Shown here piece by piece: positions 43,580-53,323 of a DNA stretch of 64,000 nt. Each line of letters begins with the position of its first letter. The stretch's first letter is position 1. The position numbers were made by a program, and so were the translations under genes. This DNA comes from Acidiphilium rubrum (GTDB taxonomy: Bacteria; Pseudomonadota; Alphaproteobacteria; Acetobacterales; Acetobacteraceae): the NCBI RefSeq assembly GCF_900156265.1, contig NZ_FTNE01000001.1:243528-307527 (forward strand). The letters run 5' to 3'. The notes beneath the pieces were generated by a model, which saw only the letters and a program-made list of their open reading frames with translations, was not told the origin of the DNA and did no database searches.

Positions 43580-44706
43580 GGCGGCCGCGGGTGCTGTCGA
43601 TCCCGATCACGCTGTCGCTCTATGTCGGGCGGCGCTTTTTGTTCGCGGTACTGGGCATGCAGGCGGGGTTGACGGCGATCGGGTCGCTGTTTGATTTTCT
43701 CGATCTGCTGCGCCAGGCATCCGACAAGCCGCACGCCACCTTCGGCCGGGTGCTGGCGATGGAGATTCTGCGGGTGCCTTGGCTGGGGATGCAGATTTTG
43801 CCGTTTGCGGTGCTGCTGGGCGGGATTTTCGCCTTCTGGCGGCTGACCCGGAGTTCGGAGCTGGTAGTGGCGCGCGCGAGCGGGGTTTCGGCGTGGCAGT
43901 TTCTGGCGATGCCGGTGATCTGTGCCGCGCTGGTCGGCGCGGTGACCACCACCATGGTCAGCCCGCTTTCGGCCGTGATGTTTGCGCGGGCGGAGACGCT
44001 GTATTCGATGTATCTGCAGGTCGGCTCGGGCCCGTTGTCACTGACCGGCGGGCAGCTGTGGCTGCGCCAGGCCGATCCGGCGAGCGGGGCGGGCGGCGTT
44101 GCTATTCTGCACGCGCGGGATGTGCATCTGAAGGGCAAGGAACTGACGACCGGGCATGTCACCGTGCTGCGGCTCGATCGGCATACCAGCCTGCACGACC
44201 GGATCGAGGCGCGGAGCGGCGTGCTGCGGCCCGGCGGCTGGACACTCGATCACGTCGCGGTGCTCAAGGCCGATGCTGCGCCGGATTTGAGGGCGACGAT
44301 GCGGTTTCCGACCGATCTGACGGTCGGGCGCGTGCAGGAGAGTTTTGCGAGCCCCAGCGCGCTGTCGTTCTGGGCGCTGCCGCGATTCATTACTTTGCTC
44401 GAGCGATCCGGGTTTTCGCCGACGCGCCATGAACTCGCGTTTCAGAGCCTGCTGGCGCTGCCGTTGCTGTGTGCGACGATGGCGCTGGTCGCGGCCGGGT
44501 TTTCGATGCGCCCGGCGCGGCGCGGCGGAGCGGGGCAGATGCTGGGTGCGGGGCTGGTGTTCGGGTTTATTTTGTTCATGCTGTCGGATGTGGCCGAGCA
44601 GTTCGGCAAATCCGGCGCGCTGCCGGTGATATTGGCGGCCTGGGCACCGGCGGCGGCCGGGCTGATGCTCGCGCTTGCGTTACTGCTGCATCTGGAGGAT
44701 GGCTGA
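43576..44706 (+). CDS. lptG: LPS export permease LptG
   Basis: 376 residues. Partner of LptF in the LPS transporter. The same six-helix plan: PITLSLYVGRRFLFAVLGMQAGLTAIGSLFDFLDLLRQ at the start, the SELVVARASGVSAWQFL coupling helix, a periplasmic domain (about 135-260), and C-terminal helices ending LGAGLVFGFILFMLSDVAEQFGKSG. Its start overlaps lptF, and its stop is 3 bp before lptD. LptB, the ATPase, is not in the window. Confidence 0.94.
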   Translation: MRRPRVLSIPITLSLYVGRRFLFAVLGMQAGLTAIGSLFDFLDLLRQASDKPHATFGRVLAMEILRVPWLGMQILPFAVLLGGIFAFWRLTRSSELVVARASGVSAWQFLAMPVICAALVGAVTTTMVSPLSAVMFARAETLYSMYLQVGSGPLSLTGGQLWLRQADPASGAGGVAILHARDVHLKGKELTTGHVTVLRLDRHTSLHDRIEARSGVLRPGGWTLDHVAVLKADAAPDLRATMRFPTDLTVGRVQESFASPSALSFWALPRFITLLERSGFSPTRHELAFQSLLALPLLCATMALVAAGFSMRPARRGGAGQMLGAGLVFGFILFMLSDVAEQFGKSGALPVILAAWAPAAAGLMLALALLLHLEDG

Positions 44707-44709
44707 GCC

Positions 44710-46950
44710 ATGAAGGGTGCCCATCACCGCCGTCACCGGCAATGCCATATCGTCGGGCTCGGTCTGGCGATTGCCAGCCTCGCCGGTGCGCCGCAGGCAC
44801 GGGCACAGATGGCCGGGTTGATCGCCGGGCCGGAGCGGCCGATTTCCAAGACCGCGCCGGTCACGTTTCTGGCCGATCAGGTCTCCTACGATCGCCAGAC
44901 CGGCATCGTCACCGCGACCGGCGATGTCCAGGCGTGGCAGAACGGCCATGTGCTCTATGCGGACAAGGTGGTGATCGATCGCAATCACAATACCGCCACC
45001 GCGATCGGGCATGTGGTGATGATGGAGCCTTCGGGCGAAATCGCCTTCGCCAAACGGGCCGATCTGTCGAACGGCATGAAGAACGCGGTGATGAGCGATG
45101 TCGCGACCATGCTCGCCGAGAACGGCCGCATCGTTGCCAACGGCGCCCGGCGCTACGGCGGCGTGCTCAATGAATTGTCCAAGCCGGTGTATTCCACCTG
45201 CGATCTGTGCAAGCACGACCCGACCGCGGCACCCCTGTGGCAGATCAAGGCGCGCAGCGCGGTCGAGGATCTGCAGCACAAGGTCATCGAATATCACGAC
45301 GCCGAACTGGAGATTTATGGATTTCCGGTGTTCTATCTGCCCTATATTTCGCAGCCCGACCCCTCGGTGCGGCGCCAGAGCGGCCTGCTGATCCCCTCGT
45401 TCGGCTCATCGACCCACATCGGCACGTTTTTCGCGATCCCGTATTTCTGGGACATCAGCAAGTCGCAGGACGCGACCATCGTGCCGATCATCGCGACCAA
45501 GGCCGGCCCGGTGTTGGATGTGAAGTACCGCCAGGCGCTGAACAACGGCAAGCTGACGGTGAACATCTCGGCCGGGCATGATCGCTACGCGCAGAACTCC
45601 GGCCTGTCGGATGCAATTTTTTCCAACGGCGTGTTTGATCTGAACAACACCTGGCGGGCCGGGTTTTCCTACAACCACACATCGAGCACGCAATATCTGA
45701 ACGATTTCCGATATCTGCCGAACCAGAATTTCCTGGCCTCGAACGCCTATCTCGAAGGGTTCGGCGTCGGTTCCTATGCGAAGATCAGCGCGGACACCTA
45801 TCAAGGCCTGGTCGCGACCGTCACCCAGAGCAATGTGCCGATCGTCGCGCCCTATGCGCGCTATGATTATTTCGGCGCGCCGGATCAATGGGGCGGGCGG
45901 TTCTCGATGGATGCCAGCGCCTATAATATCGCGCGCCAGGTCGGGACCAGCAGCCGCAGGGTGGCTGTGGTGTCGAACTACGATCTGCCGGCGACCGGGC
46001 CGGATGGGATTTTGTTCGACAGCCGGGTGCGGTTGATCGCGGCGGGTTACGATTCCTCCAAGCTCAACGAACAGCCGAATTATTCGAATGTCGGCTCGGC
46101 CGAGACCGCGCGCGCCATTCCGATCGGCGCGATTTCGGCGCGCTGGCCGCTGGAACGCAGCGCAGGCGATTGGGGCGAACAGATCATCGAGCCGCGCGTG
46201 CAGCTCGAGGTGGCACCGAATTACGGCGTGACGCAGAATCAGCTGATCCCGAACGAAGACAGTCTCGATTTCCAGTTCAGCGACGCCAATCTGTTCAGCC
46301 TGCAACGCTTCGGTGGGATCGACCGCTTTGCCGGTGGGTCGCGCGTCGATTATGCGTTGCAGGGGGCGTGGTATCTGCCGAACGGCGCCTATGCGACCGG
46401 TTTGATCGGTCAGTCCTACGCGTTTCACAAATCGCTGGTGTATCCGGTCGATAGCGGCCTGAACGACAACGTGTCCGACATCGTCGGGCGGGCGACGCTC
46501 GCACCGGTGTCGTGGCTCAGTTTTACGTATCGGACGCGCCTGTCGCATCAGGATCTGGGCGCGCGAATGATCGACGCCTATGCCACCGTGGGCAACAAGG
46601 CGCTGCGGCTCAGCGGTGGGTATTTTTACAGCGCCACCAATCCGTATTACCTGTTCACCCAGGCGGGGGCGCCACCGGCGTCGTATTTCGTGCCGCAGCG
46701 TGAAATCACGCTCGGGGCTGCGACCTCGCTGATCCCGCATTGGACCTTCTCGGGTGCCACCCAGCGCAACATCGCCACCGGCAAGTTCGACAACGCGGCC
46801 CTTGCCGCCACCTGGCAGAACGAATGCACGGCGGTGAACGTCAGCTTCTACCGCTCGTTCACCTCCTTCAACTACGATCACGGCACCACCACGCTGCTGA
46901 TCAACATCACGCTCAAAACGCTCGGCAACATCGGATTCAGTGCCCTATGA
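44710..46950 (+). CDS. lptD: LPS-assembly protein LptD
   Basis: 746 residues. Outer-membrane barrel that, with LptE, inserts LPS. A basic N-terminus and signal peptide (to about 32, ARAQ) precede an OstA/jellyroll domain (about 45-190) with VTFLADQVSYDRQTGIVTATGDVQAWQ. The YSTCDLCKHDP cysteine pair and a later NECTAVN cysteine may form the disulfides. The barrel extends from about 220, with alternating aromatic strands. The RRQSGLLIPSFGSSTHIGTFFAIPYFW segment is a family hallmark. The stop overlaps surA. Confidence 0.93.
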   Translation: MKGAHHRRHRQCHIVGLGLAIASLAGAPQARAQMAGLIAGPERPISKTAPVTFLADQVSYDRQTGIVTATGDVQAWQNGHVLYADKVVIDRNHNTATAIGHVVMMEPSGEIAFAKRADLSNGMKNAVMSDVATMLAENGRIVANGARRYGGVLNELSKPVYSTCDLCKHDPTAAPLWQIKARSAVEDLQHKVIEYHDAELEIYGFPVFYLPYISQPDPSVRRQSGLLIPSFGSSTHIGTFFAIPYFWDISKSQDATIVPIIATKAGPVLDVKYRQALNNGKLTVNISAGHDRYAQNSGLSDAIFSNGVFDLNNTWRAGFSYNHTSSTQYLNDFRYLPNQNFLASNAYLEGFGVGSYAKISADTYQGLVATVTQSNVPIVAPYARYDYFGAPDQWGGRFSMDASAYNIARQVGTSSRRVAVVSNYDLPATGPDGILFDSRVRLIAAGYDSSKLNEQPNYSNVGSAETARAIPIGAISARWPLERSAGDWGEQIIEPRVQLEVAPNYGVTQNQLIPNEDSLDFQFSDANLFSLQRFGGIDRFAGGSRVDYALQGAWYLPNGAYATGLIGQSYAFHKSLVYPVDSGLNDNVSDIVGRATLAPVSWLSFTYRTRLSHQDLGARMIDAYATVGNKALRLSGGYFYSATNPYYLFTQAGAPPASYFVPQREITLGAATSLIPHWTFSGATQRNIATGKFDNAALAATWQNECTAVNVSFYRSFTSFNYDHGTTTLLINITLKTLGNIGFSAL

Positions 46951-48230
46951 AATCTTTGCGACCTTATGGTTTTCTGCTCGGCCTCGGGGCTATGGTTGTG
47001 GCGTCGCCCGGGATCGCGCGCGCGCAGGATGCGCGGATTGCGGTGGTGGTGAACGGCACGGTCATCACCAACCAGGATGTCGATGCGCGGGCACGGTTGT
47101 TTGCCCTCTCGGCCGGGCTGCCACCGACATCGCAGACGCTCGAGCATCTGAAACCACAGATTACCAGCGAATTGATCGACCAGGCGTTGCAGCTGCAGGC
47201 GATCGAGCAGAACAAGATCGTCGTGTCGCAGGCGGATATCGCAGCGGCGCTGGCGCGGATCGACAAGGCAAACGGCCTGCCGCCCGACGGGTTGCAGAAA
47301 AAGCTCGAAGCATCCGGTGTGCCGTACTCCACCCTGGTCGGTCAGTTTCGCACTGAACTCGGCTGGACCGATGTGTTGAAAAAGAAACTCGGCCCCGATC
47401 TGCGGCCGACCAAGGAAGACGTGCTCGCCGAACAGCGCGCGATGAAACGCGAACTCGGCGAGACGCAATATCATATCGCCGAGATTTTCATCCCGATCGA
47501 ACGGCCGTCGGACGAAGGCAACGCGAAACTGTTCGCCCAGACCGTGATCAAGCAGTTGCGCAACGGCGCGCCGTTCCCAGTGGTCGCCGCGCAGTTCAGC
47601 CAGAGCCAGAGCGCGCTGACCGGGGGTGACCGCGGCTGGGTCGAGCCCGACCTGCTCGACCCGGCGGTGCGCGCCATCGTGCAGCGGATGCCCGCGGGTG
47701 CGATCAGCGATCCGGTGCGGGTGGCCGGTGGTTTCGAAATCGTCAACCTGCTCGGCACGCGCAAATTCGGCGAGGTGAAGGAAACCATCCTGAACATCCG
47801 CCAGGTGTTTCTACCGTTCCCGAGCCCGTTCCAGGGTGGTCAGCCCAGTCCGGCCCAGTTGGCGGTGTTGACCCATGCCAACGCGCTACGCGGCGGGTTG
47901 CACGATTGTGATGCGGTTTCGGCGGCCAATGCGGCGGTCGGGAACGTTCGCAAGGCCGATCCCGGTCCGGTCAACCTCGCGACCGTGCAGCCGGCGGCAT
48001 TCCAATCCCTGCTGTCCAGCTTGCCGATCGGGCAGATCAGCCAGCCGCTGGTCTCCCAGCACGGCGTCGCGATGGTGATGGTGTGCAAGCGCGCGACGAG
48101 CACAACCGGATTGCCGTCAATTCCCGCGATCGCCAACATCCTGGTGCAGCGCCGCGTTGCGCTCGAATCGCAACAATTGATGGACGCGCTGCATCGCAAC
48201 GCCGTGATCGAGCGCGATCAGGCGAGCTGA
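46947..48230 (+). CDS. surA: Periplasmic chaperone/peptidyl-prolyl isomerase SurA
   Basis: 427 residues from the ATG at 46947, overlapping the lptD stop (ATGA). A signal peptide (to about 26, ARAQ) is followed by the SurA N domain (RIAVVVNGTVITNQDVDARARL; helices to about 165). One clear parvulin domain follows (about 170-265: YHIAEIFIPIERPSDEGNAKLFAQ and QSQSALTGGDRGWVEPDLL). A degenerate second one ends around 400. It escorts outer-membrane proteins, LptD among them, to the BAM complex. The next gene, rsmA, is 4 bp away. Confidence 0.92.
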   Translation: MKSLRPYGFLLGLGAMVVASPGIARAQDARIAVVVNGTVITNQDVDARARLFALSAGLPPTSQTLEHLKPQITSELIDQALQLQAIEQNKIVVSQADIAAALARIDKANGLPPDGLQKKLEASGVPYSTLVGQFRTELGWTDVLKKKLGPDLRPTKEDVLAEQRAMKRELGETQYHIAEIFIPIERPSDEGNAKLFAQTVIKQLRNGAPFPVVAAQFSQSQSALTGGDRGWVEPDLLDPAVRAIVQRMPAGAISDPVRVAGGFEIVNLLGTRKFGEVKETILNIRQVFLPFPSPFQGGQPSPAQLAVLTHANALRGGLHDCDAVSAANAAVGNVRKADPGPVNLATVQPAAFQSLLSSLPIGQISQPLVSQHGVAMVMVCKRATSTTGLPSIPAIANILVQRRVALESQQLMDALHRNAVIERDQAS

Positions 48231-48234
48231 CACC

Positions 48235-49041
48235 ATGGCACTGGACCCGCTGCGCGATGTGATCGCGCGGCATGGTCTGGCGACCCGCAAATCGCTCGGG
48301 CAGCATTTTCTGCTCGATGGCAATTTGCTGGCCCGCATCGTCCGGGTCGCCGGGCCGCTCGCTGGCGTCAACGTGATCGAGGTGGGGCCGGGGCCGGGCG
48401 GCTTGACGCGCGCCATACTCGACACCAAAGCCGCGCATATCACCGCCATCGAGATCGATCCGCGCGCAATTGCCGCGACATCCGAATTATTGGCCGTGGC
48501 GGGCGGACGATTGCACGTGGTCGCCGGCGACGCCCTCGCGATCGACCTGCGCGCGATCACCGACGCGCCACGGATCATCATCGCCAACCTGCCCTATAAC
48601 GCCGGCACCGCCATGCTGGTCCGCTGGCTGCATCAGGCGGCGGATTTTCAGGCGATGGTCCTGATGTTCCAGCACGAGGTGGCGGAACGCATTATCGCCG
48701 CACCCGGTACGCCACACTACGGCCGCCTCGCGGTTCTCGCGGCACTCACGGTCGATGGCAGCATCGCCATGTCCGTGCCCGCCGCAGCATTTTCGCCGCC
48801 GCCGAAAGTAGAATCGGCCGTGGTCCGCCTGATCCCGCACCCCACCCAGCCGACACCAGCACTTCTCACCCGCGTCGGCACCGTCACCGCCGCCGCCTTC
48901 GGCCAACGACGCAAAATGCTGCGCGGCTCCCTGAAATCCTTGGGCGGCGCCAATCTGCTCAACCGCGTCGGCATCGACCCCGAACGCCGCGCCGAAACCC
49001 TCACCCCCGCCGAATACGTCCGGCTGGCCGAGGCACTGTAG
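48235..49041 (+). CDS. rsmA: 16S rRNA (adenine1518/1519-N6)-dimethyltransferase
   Basis: 268 residues. Dimethylates two adjacent adenines near the 3' end of 16S rRNA. The N-terminal HGLATRKSLGQHFLLDGNLL, the SAM-binding motif VIEVGPGPGGLT, DAL in the acidic loop, catalytic NLPYN (ANLPYNAGTAML), and the C-terminal FGQRRKMLRGSLKSL are all typical of KsgA. It ends the lpt-surA run. In many alphaproteobacteria pdxA lies between surA and rsmA; it is missing here. Confidence 0.95.
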   Translation: MALDPLRDVIARHGLATRKSLGQHFLLDGNLLARIVRVAGPLAGVNVIEVGPGPGGLTRAILDTKAAHITAIEIDPRAIAATSELLAVAGGRLHVVAGDALAIDLRAITDAPRIIIANLPYNAGTAMLVRWLHQAADFQAMVLMFQHEVAERIIAAPGTPHYGRLAVLAALTVDGSIAMSVPAAAFSPPPKVESAVVRLIPHPTQPTPALLTRVGTVTAAAFGQRRKMLRGSLKSLGGANLLNRVGIDPERRAETLTPAEYVRLAEAL

Positions 49042-49107
49042 GGCTCTGGTGGGGCGCTGAGGGAAAGCCCCCCGCCTTGCTTACGCCCCACGCCCCGCGC
49101 CCGTGCG

Positions 49108-49887
49108 TCACACCACCATTGTACCGCCGTCGATGGCGAGGATCTGGCCGGTAATGTGGCCGGAGGCTGCCGAGCAGAACAGCAGGGCGGCGCCTTTCAT
49201 GTCGTCGTTATTGCCGAGTTTGCCGAGCGGCGTGTGGTGCAGCACCTGTGTTTCGAACTGGCCGAGAATGCCTTTGGTCATTTTCGAGGGGAAGAACCCG
49301 GGGGCGATGGCGTTGACCGTAATGTTGTGCGGCCCCCATTCGGCCGCGAGCGCGCGGGTCAGGTTCACCACCGCGCCTTTCGATGTGTTGTAGGGGATGG
49401 TGCCGGTAATATCCGGGTGGTGCCCGCGCAGCCCGGCGATCGAGGCGATGTTGAGGATTTTGCCGGCGCGGCGGGGGATCATCGAGCGGCGGGCGATCTC
49501 CTGGGTCAGGAAGAACAGATTATTGACGTTGAGGTTCATCACCCGCGCCCAGGCTTCCGGCGTGACATCGGCGGCGGGCGCGCCCCAGGTGGCGCCGGCG
49601 TTGTTGACCAGGATATCGACCTCGCTGTGCAAGGCGAGCACGGCATCGGCCAGCGCTTTCGGCCCTTCTGGCTTGCCGAGATCGACGATATGCGCGGTCG
49701 CGGCGATGCCTTTGCTCGCCAGGTGGCGCACCGCCTCGTCCAACTCATCGGCCTTGCGGGCGGAAATCGCGATTGTGGCGCCGTATTCGCCCAGCGCCTC
49801 GGCGATCTGCAGCCCCAGCCCGCGGGAGCCGCCGGTGATCAGGGCGCGTTTGCCGGTCAGGTCGAACAGGGATTTCAGTGCGGTCAT
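49108..49887 (-). CDS. SDR-family oxidoreductase
   Basis: 259 residues, classical short-chain dehydrogenase. The cofactor motif TGGSRGLGLQIAEALG is near the N-terminus; NNAGATWGAPA and the active-site YNTSKGAVVNLTRALAAEWGPHNI with Tyr/Lys follow. The C-terminal GAALLFCSAASGHITGQILAIDGG is typical of 3-oxoacyl-ACP or gluconate-5-dehydrogenase relatives. The substrate is unknown. It is divergent from the CoA ligase gene by 124 bp, which suggests a shared fatty-acid theme. Confidence 0.88.
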   Translation of the reverse strand: MTALKSLFDLTGKRALITGGSRGLGLQIAEALGEYGATIAISARKADELDEAVRHLASKGIAATAHIVDLGKPEGPKALADAVLALHSEVDILVNNAGATWGAPAADVTPEAWARVMNLNVNNLFFLTQEIARRSMIPRRAGKILNIASIAGLRGHHPDITGTIPYNTSKGAVVNLTRALAAEWGPHNITVNAIAPGFFPSKMTKGILGQFETQVLHHTPLGKLGNNDDMKGAALLFCSAASGHITGQILAIDGGTMVV

Positions 49888-50011
49888 TTCGTTTCCTCGG
49901 CTGGTTTTCCGCCCCCCTCTTGGGACGCATATTGACGGGCGCGATACGCTCCTATCCTATAGCGTTCAAGTCCTGGCGTGAACCGGGGCGCCCATTCGGA
50001 GGAAACGAATC

Positions 50012-51667
50012 ATGAGTGCCGCCCAAGCGCCGTTTCAGTATCAGTTGTTGATCAAACAGATCCTGAAAATGCCGATCGCGCAGGCCAGCCGGCGGCAGAT
50101 CGTGTATCGCGGCGACCTGCGCTTCAGCTATCCGCAGTTCGTCGAGCGGGTGCACCGGCTCGGCGGCGCGCTGGCGGCGCTGGGGGCCGGCATGGGCAGC
50201 CGCGTTGCCGTGATGGATTGGGACAGTCACCGCTATCTCGAATCCTATTTTGCGGTGCCGATGCTGGGATCGGTGCTGATGATGGTCAACATCCGGCTCA
50301 GCCCCGACCAGATCGCCTACACGATCGATCATTCCGGCGCCGAAATTCTTTTGGTCAACGTCGATTTCCTGCCCGTGCTCGATGCGATCCGCGATCGATT
50401 GCCGAACTTGCGCGAAGTCGTGGTGATGAGCGATGCCGCAGCGCCGCCCGCGGTGGCCGGCAGCGCGGGCGATTACGAAACCCTGCTCGCTTCGGTGCCG
50501 GCCCATCGGGACTTCCCCGATTTCGATGAAAACACCCAGGCCACCACCTTCTACACCACCGGCACCACCGGCCTGCCCAAGGGCGTGATGTTCAGCCACC
50601 GTCAACTGGTGCTGCACACGCTGGCGCTGATGTCGACGCTGATGATGGCCGGGCTGAACGGGCGGATTTCGCGCGAAGACGTCTATATGCCGCTCACCCC
50701 GATGTTTCATGTCCACGCCTGGGGGTTTCCCTATGTCGCGACCATGATGGGCATGCAGCAGGTCTATATCGGGCGGTTCCTGCCCGATGTGGTATGCCAT
50801 CTGTTGCGCACCGAACATGTCACCGTGTCGCATTGCGTGCCGACCATCATGCACATGATCCTGAATGCGCCGGCGGCGAAGGATATCGATCTCACCGGCT
50901 GGCGCGTGATCATCGGGGGCTCCGCCTTGCCGCGCGCGCTGTGCGAGGCGGCACTTGCGCGCGGCGTCGATATCTATGCCGCCTACGGCATGTCGGAAAC
51001 CTGCCCGATCATGACGATGACGCAACTGCGCGGCGATATTCTCGATACCGAAGCCGATCGCCCCGAGGCCGAAATCCGCATGCGCCTGTCGGCCGGCATG
51101 CCTGGCGTGCTGTGCGAGGTGCGGGTGGTGGATGAAGCGATGAACGATGTGCCGCACGATGGCGCCTCGGTCGGTGAGGTGGTCGCCCGGTCGCCCTGCC
51201 TGACGCCGGGTTACGCCGGCAATGCCGAGGCCTCGGCCGCGCTCTGGCGTGGCGGCTGGCTGCATACCGGCGATATCGGCACCATCGATCGCGATGGGTT
51301 TCTGCGCATCGTCGATCGGGTCAAGGATGTCATCAAAACCGGCGGTGAATGGATCTCCTCGATCGGGCTCGAGGATATCGTGCTGACCCATCCCGCGATT
51401 TCCGAGGTCGCGGTCGTCGGCATCGCCGATGATCGCTGGGGCGAACGCCCGGTCGCCTTCGTGGTCGCCAAGCCCGATCGGCTGGTCGATGAGGAGGCGG
51501 TGCGTGCGCATGTGCGGGCGCATGCCGATGCAGGGGCCATTTCCCGCTTCGCCGTGCCGGACCGCATCATCGTGGTCGATGCGCTCGATAAAACCTCGGT
51601 CGGTAAGCTCGACAAGAAAGTGATGCGGACCAAAGCCACCGCGATGATCACGCCGGCCAGCGTCTGA
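50012..51667 (+). CDS. AMP-forming acyl-CoA synthetase, fatty-acid CoA ligase type
   Basis: 551 residues. Activates a carboxylic acid to its acyl-CoA through an acyl-adenylate. The P-loop-like motif TTFYTTGTTGLPKGVMFSHRQL, the AYGMSETCPIMT motif, GWLHTGDIGTIDRDGFLRIVDRVKDVIKTGGEWISS and a C-terminal catalytic lysine (TSVGKLDKKVMR) are present. It resembles medium/long-chain ligases of the AlkK type. A strong ribosome site (GGAGGAAACG) precedes the ATG. A terminator follows. Confidence 0.92.
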   Translation: MSAAQAPFQYQLLIKQILKMPIAQASRRQIVYRGDLRFSYPQFVERVHRLGGALAALGAGMGSRVAVMDWDSHRYLESYFAVPMLGSVLMMVNIRLSPDQIAYTIDHSGAEILLVNVDFLPVLDAIRDRLPNLREVVVMSDAAAPPAVAGSAGDYETLLASVPAHRDFPDFDENTQATTFYTTGTTGLPKGVMFSHRQLVLHTLALMSTLMMAGLNGRISREDVYMPLTPMFHVHAWGFPYVATMMGMQQVYIGRFLPDVVCHLLRTEHVTVSHCVPTIMHMILNAPAAKDIDLTGWRVIIGGSALPRALCEAALARGVDIYAAYGMSETCPIMTMTQLRGDILDTEADRPEAEIRMRLSAGMPGVLCEVRVVDEAMNDVPHDGASVGEVVARSPCLTPGYAGNAEASAALWRGGWLHTGDIGTIDRDGFLRIVDRVKDVIKTGGEWISSIGLEDIVLTHPAISEVAVVGIADDRWGERPVAFVVAKPDRLVDEEAVRAHVRAHADAGAISRFAVPDRIIVVDALDKTSVGKLDKKVMRTKATAMITPASV

Positions 51668-51674
51668 CCGGCGT

Positions 51675-51704
51675 GCAACCCTCGGGTTCGTGACCGGGGG
51701 TTGC
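51675..51704 (+). terminator. Hairpin downstream of the acyl-CoA synthetase gene
   Basis: GCAACCCTCGG and CCGGGGGTTGC pair over 11 positions (one T-G wobble) around an 8-nt loop, followed by GTTTGT. It starts 8 bp past the stop. The T-run is short, so termination is likely but not certain. Confidence 0.5.
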
Positions 51705-51775
51705 GTTTGTGGCCGGTTGGGGCGCATTCAGAGCATAAGCATATAGTGTAAACGATACCAAGACGAAAGTAATCA

Positions 51776-53281
51776 ATGTCCATGAAGCTGCATGAGGTCC
51801 GCGTCCATCCTTCGAAATCGCTGCTCAAGCGTGACGATCAACTGGCGTGGAAAATCGCCGGCGTCGCGGCGGACAAGGTGGCGGTGGAAAAAGACGTCAC
51901 CGCCATGATCATCAACCGCATCATCGACAATGCCGCGGTCGCGATCGCCTCGATCAATCGCGGCCCGGTGGTCTCGGCACGCGGCATGGCGCTCGGCCAC
52001 ACCAAGCGCGGCGGTGCGACGCTGTTCGGCCTGCCCGGCCGCAAGACGGTCAGCCCCGAATGGGCCGCCTGGGCCAACGGCACCGCGGTGCGCGAACTCG
52101 ATTATCACGACACGTTTCTCGCCGCCGATTATTCGCATCCCGGCGATAACATTCCGCCGATCCTCGCGGTCGCGCAGGCGATGGAGCGCACCGGGCGCGA
52201 CCTGATCCGCGGCATCGCCACCGGCTATGAAATCCAGATCGATCTGGTCAAGGCGATTTGCCTGCATGAATGGAAAAAAGACCATATCGCGCATCTGGCA
52301 CCGGCCCAGGCGGCCGGCATCGGCGCGCTGCTCGGCCTGAAGCAGGAGGTGATCTTTCAGGCGGTGCAGCAGGCGGTGCATGTCAGCTTCACCACCCGCC
52401 AGTCGCGCAAGGGCGAAATCAGCTCCTGGAAAGCGTTCGCCCCCGCCCATGCCGGCAAGCTCGCGATCGAGGCGGTCGATCGCGCGATGCGCGGCGAAGG
52501 CGCGCCGAGCCCGGTGTATGAAGGCGAAGACAGCGTGATCGCCTGGATGCTCGGCGGCAAGAACGCGGTGTATCACGTGCCGCTGCCCGATAAAGGCGAG
52601 CCCAAACGCGCCATCATGGACAGCTACACCAAGGAGCACTCAGCGGAATATCAGAGCCAGGCGCTGATCGACCTCGCGTTCCGGATGCGTGAAAGCATCG
52701 AGGATTTCAACGCGATCAAAAAAATCATCATCCACACCTCGCATCACACCCATTACGTGATCGGCACGGGTGCGAACGATCCGCAGAAAATGGACCCGAA
52801 AGCCTCGCGCGAAACGCTCGATCATTCGATCATGTATATCGTTGCGGTGGCGTTGCAGGATGGCAGCTGGAGCCATGTCGACAGCTACGCGCCGCAGCGC
52901 GCCCAGCGGGCCGATACGGTGGCCCTGTGGCACAAGATCGAAACCCGCGAAGACAAGGAATGGACGCGAAGGTATCACACGGCCGACCCCAGCGAAAAGG
53001 CGTTCGGCGGGCGAATCGAAATCCAGTTCAAGAACGGCAAGACGCTGATCGATGAAATGGCCGTGGCCAACGCCCATTCGCTCGGCGCCCGGCCGTTCGG
53101 CCGGCCGGATTACATCAATAAATTCGAGATGCTGACATCGGGCGTCATTTCGCCCCGCGAATCCGCGCGGTTTCTCGATGCGGTGCAGGACTTGCCGAAA
53201 CTCCCCGCGGGCGAGCTCGATCGTTTGAACGTGGCCGTGCCCGGCGGGGCCTTGCTCGAAAGCAAGCCAGGCATTTTCTGA
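51776..53281 (+). CDS. prpD: MmgE/PrpD-family 2-methylcitrate dehydratase
   Basis: 501 residues from the ATG at 51776; a second ATG two codons later may be used. Dehydrates 2-methylcitrate to methylaconitate in propionate oxidation. Family landmarks: [19 protein letters not shown], the [40 protein letters not shown] segment, [18 protein letters not shown], and the [16 protein letters not shown] stretch. It is the first gene of an eight-gene operon with prpC and prpB directly after. Confidence 0.93.
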   Translation: MSMKLHEVRVHPSKSLLKRDDQLAWKIAGVAADKVAVEKDVTAMIINRIIDNAAVAIASINRGPVVSARGMALGHTKRGGATLFGLPGRKTVSPEWAAWANGTAVRELDYHDTFLAADYSHPGDNIPPILAVAQAMERTGRDLIRGIATGYEIQIDLVKAICLHEWKKDHIAHLAPAQAAGIGALLGLKQEVIFQAVQQAVHVSFTTRQSRKGEISSWKAFAPAHAGKLAIEAVDRAMRGEGAPSPVYEGEDSVIAWMLGGKNAVYHVPLPDKGEPKRAIMDSYTKEHSAEYQSQALIDLAFRMRESIEDFNAIKKIIIHTSHHTHYVIGTGANDPQKMDPKASRETLDHSIMYIVAVALQDGSWSHVDSYAPQRAQRADTVALWHKIETREDKEWTRRYHTADPSEKAFGGRIEIQFKNGKTLIDEMAVANAHSLGARPFGRPDYINKFEMLTSGVISPRESARFLDAVQDLPKLPAGELDRLNVAVPGGALLESKPGIF

Positions 53282-53323
53282 GCGCCGCACCCCGCTCCAT
53301 CAGGTGACTGAAAGGATGATGCA

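Noticed and set aside
49932-49960. TTGACG-N17-TCCTAT as promoter of the acyl-CoA synthetase
   Set aside because: The -10 box matches consensus at only three of six positions; too weak to list.
49952-51727. 591-codon open frame opposite the acyl-CoA synthetase
   Set aside because: His/Arg/Asp-rich composition typical of an antisense shadow; the synthetase motifs on the plus strand are decisive.
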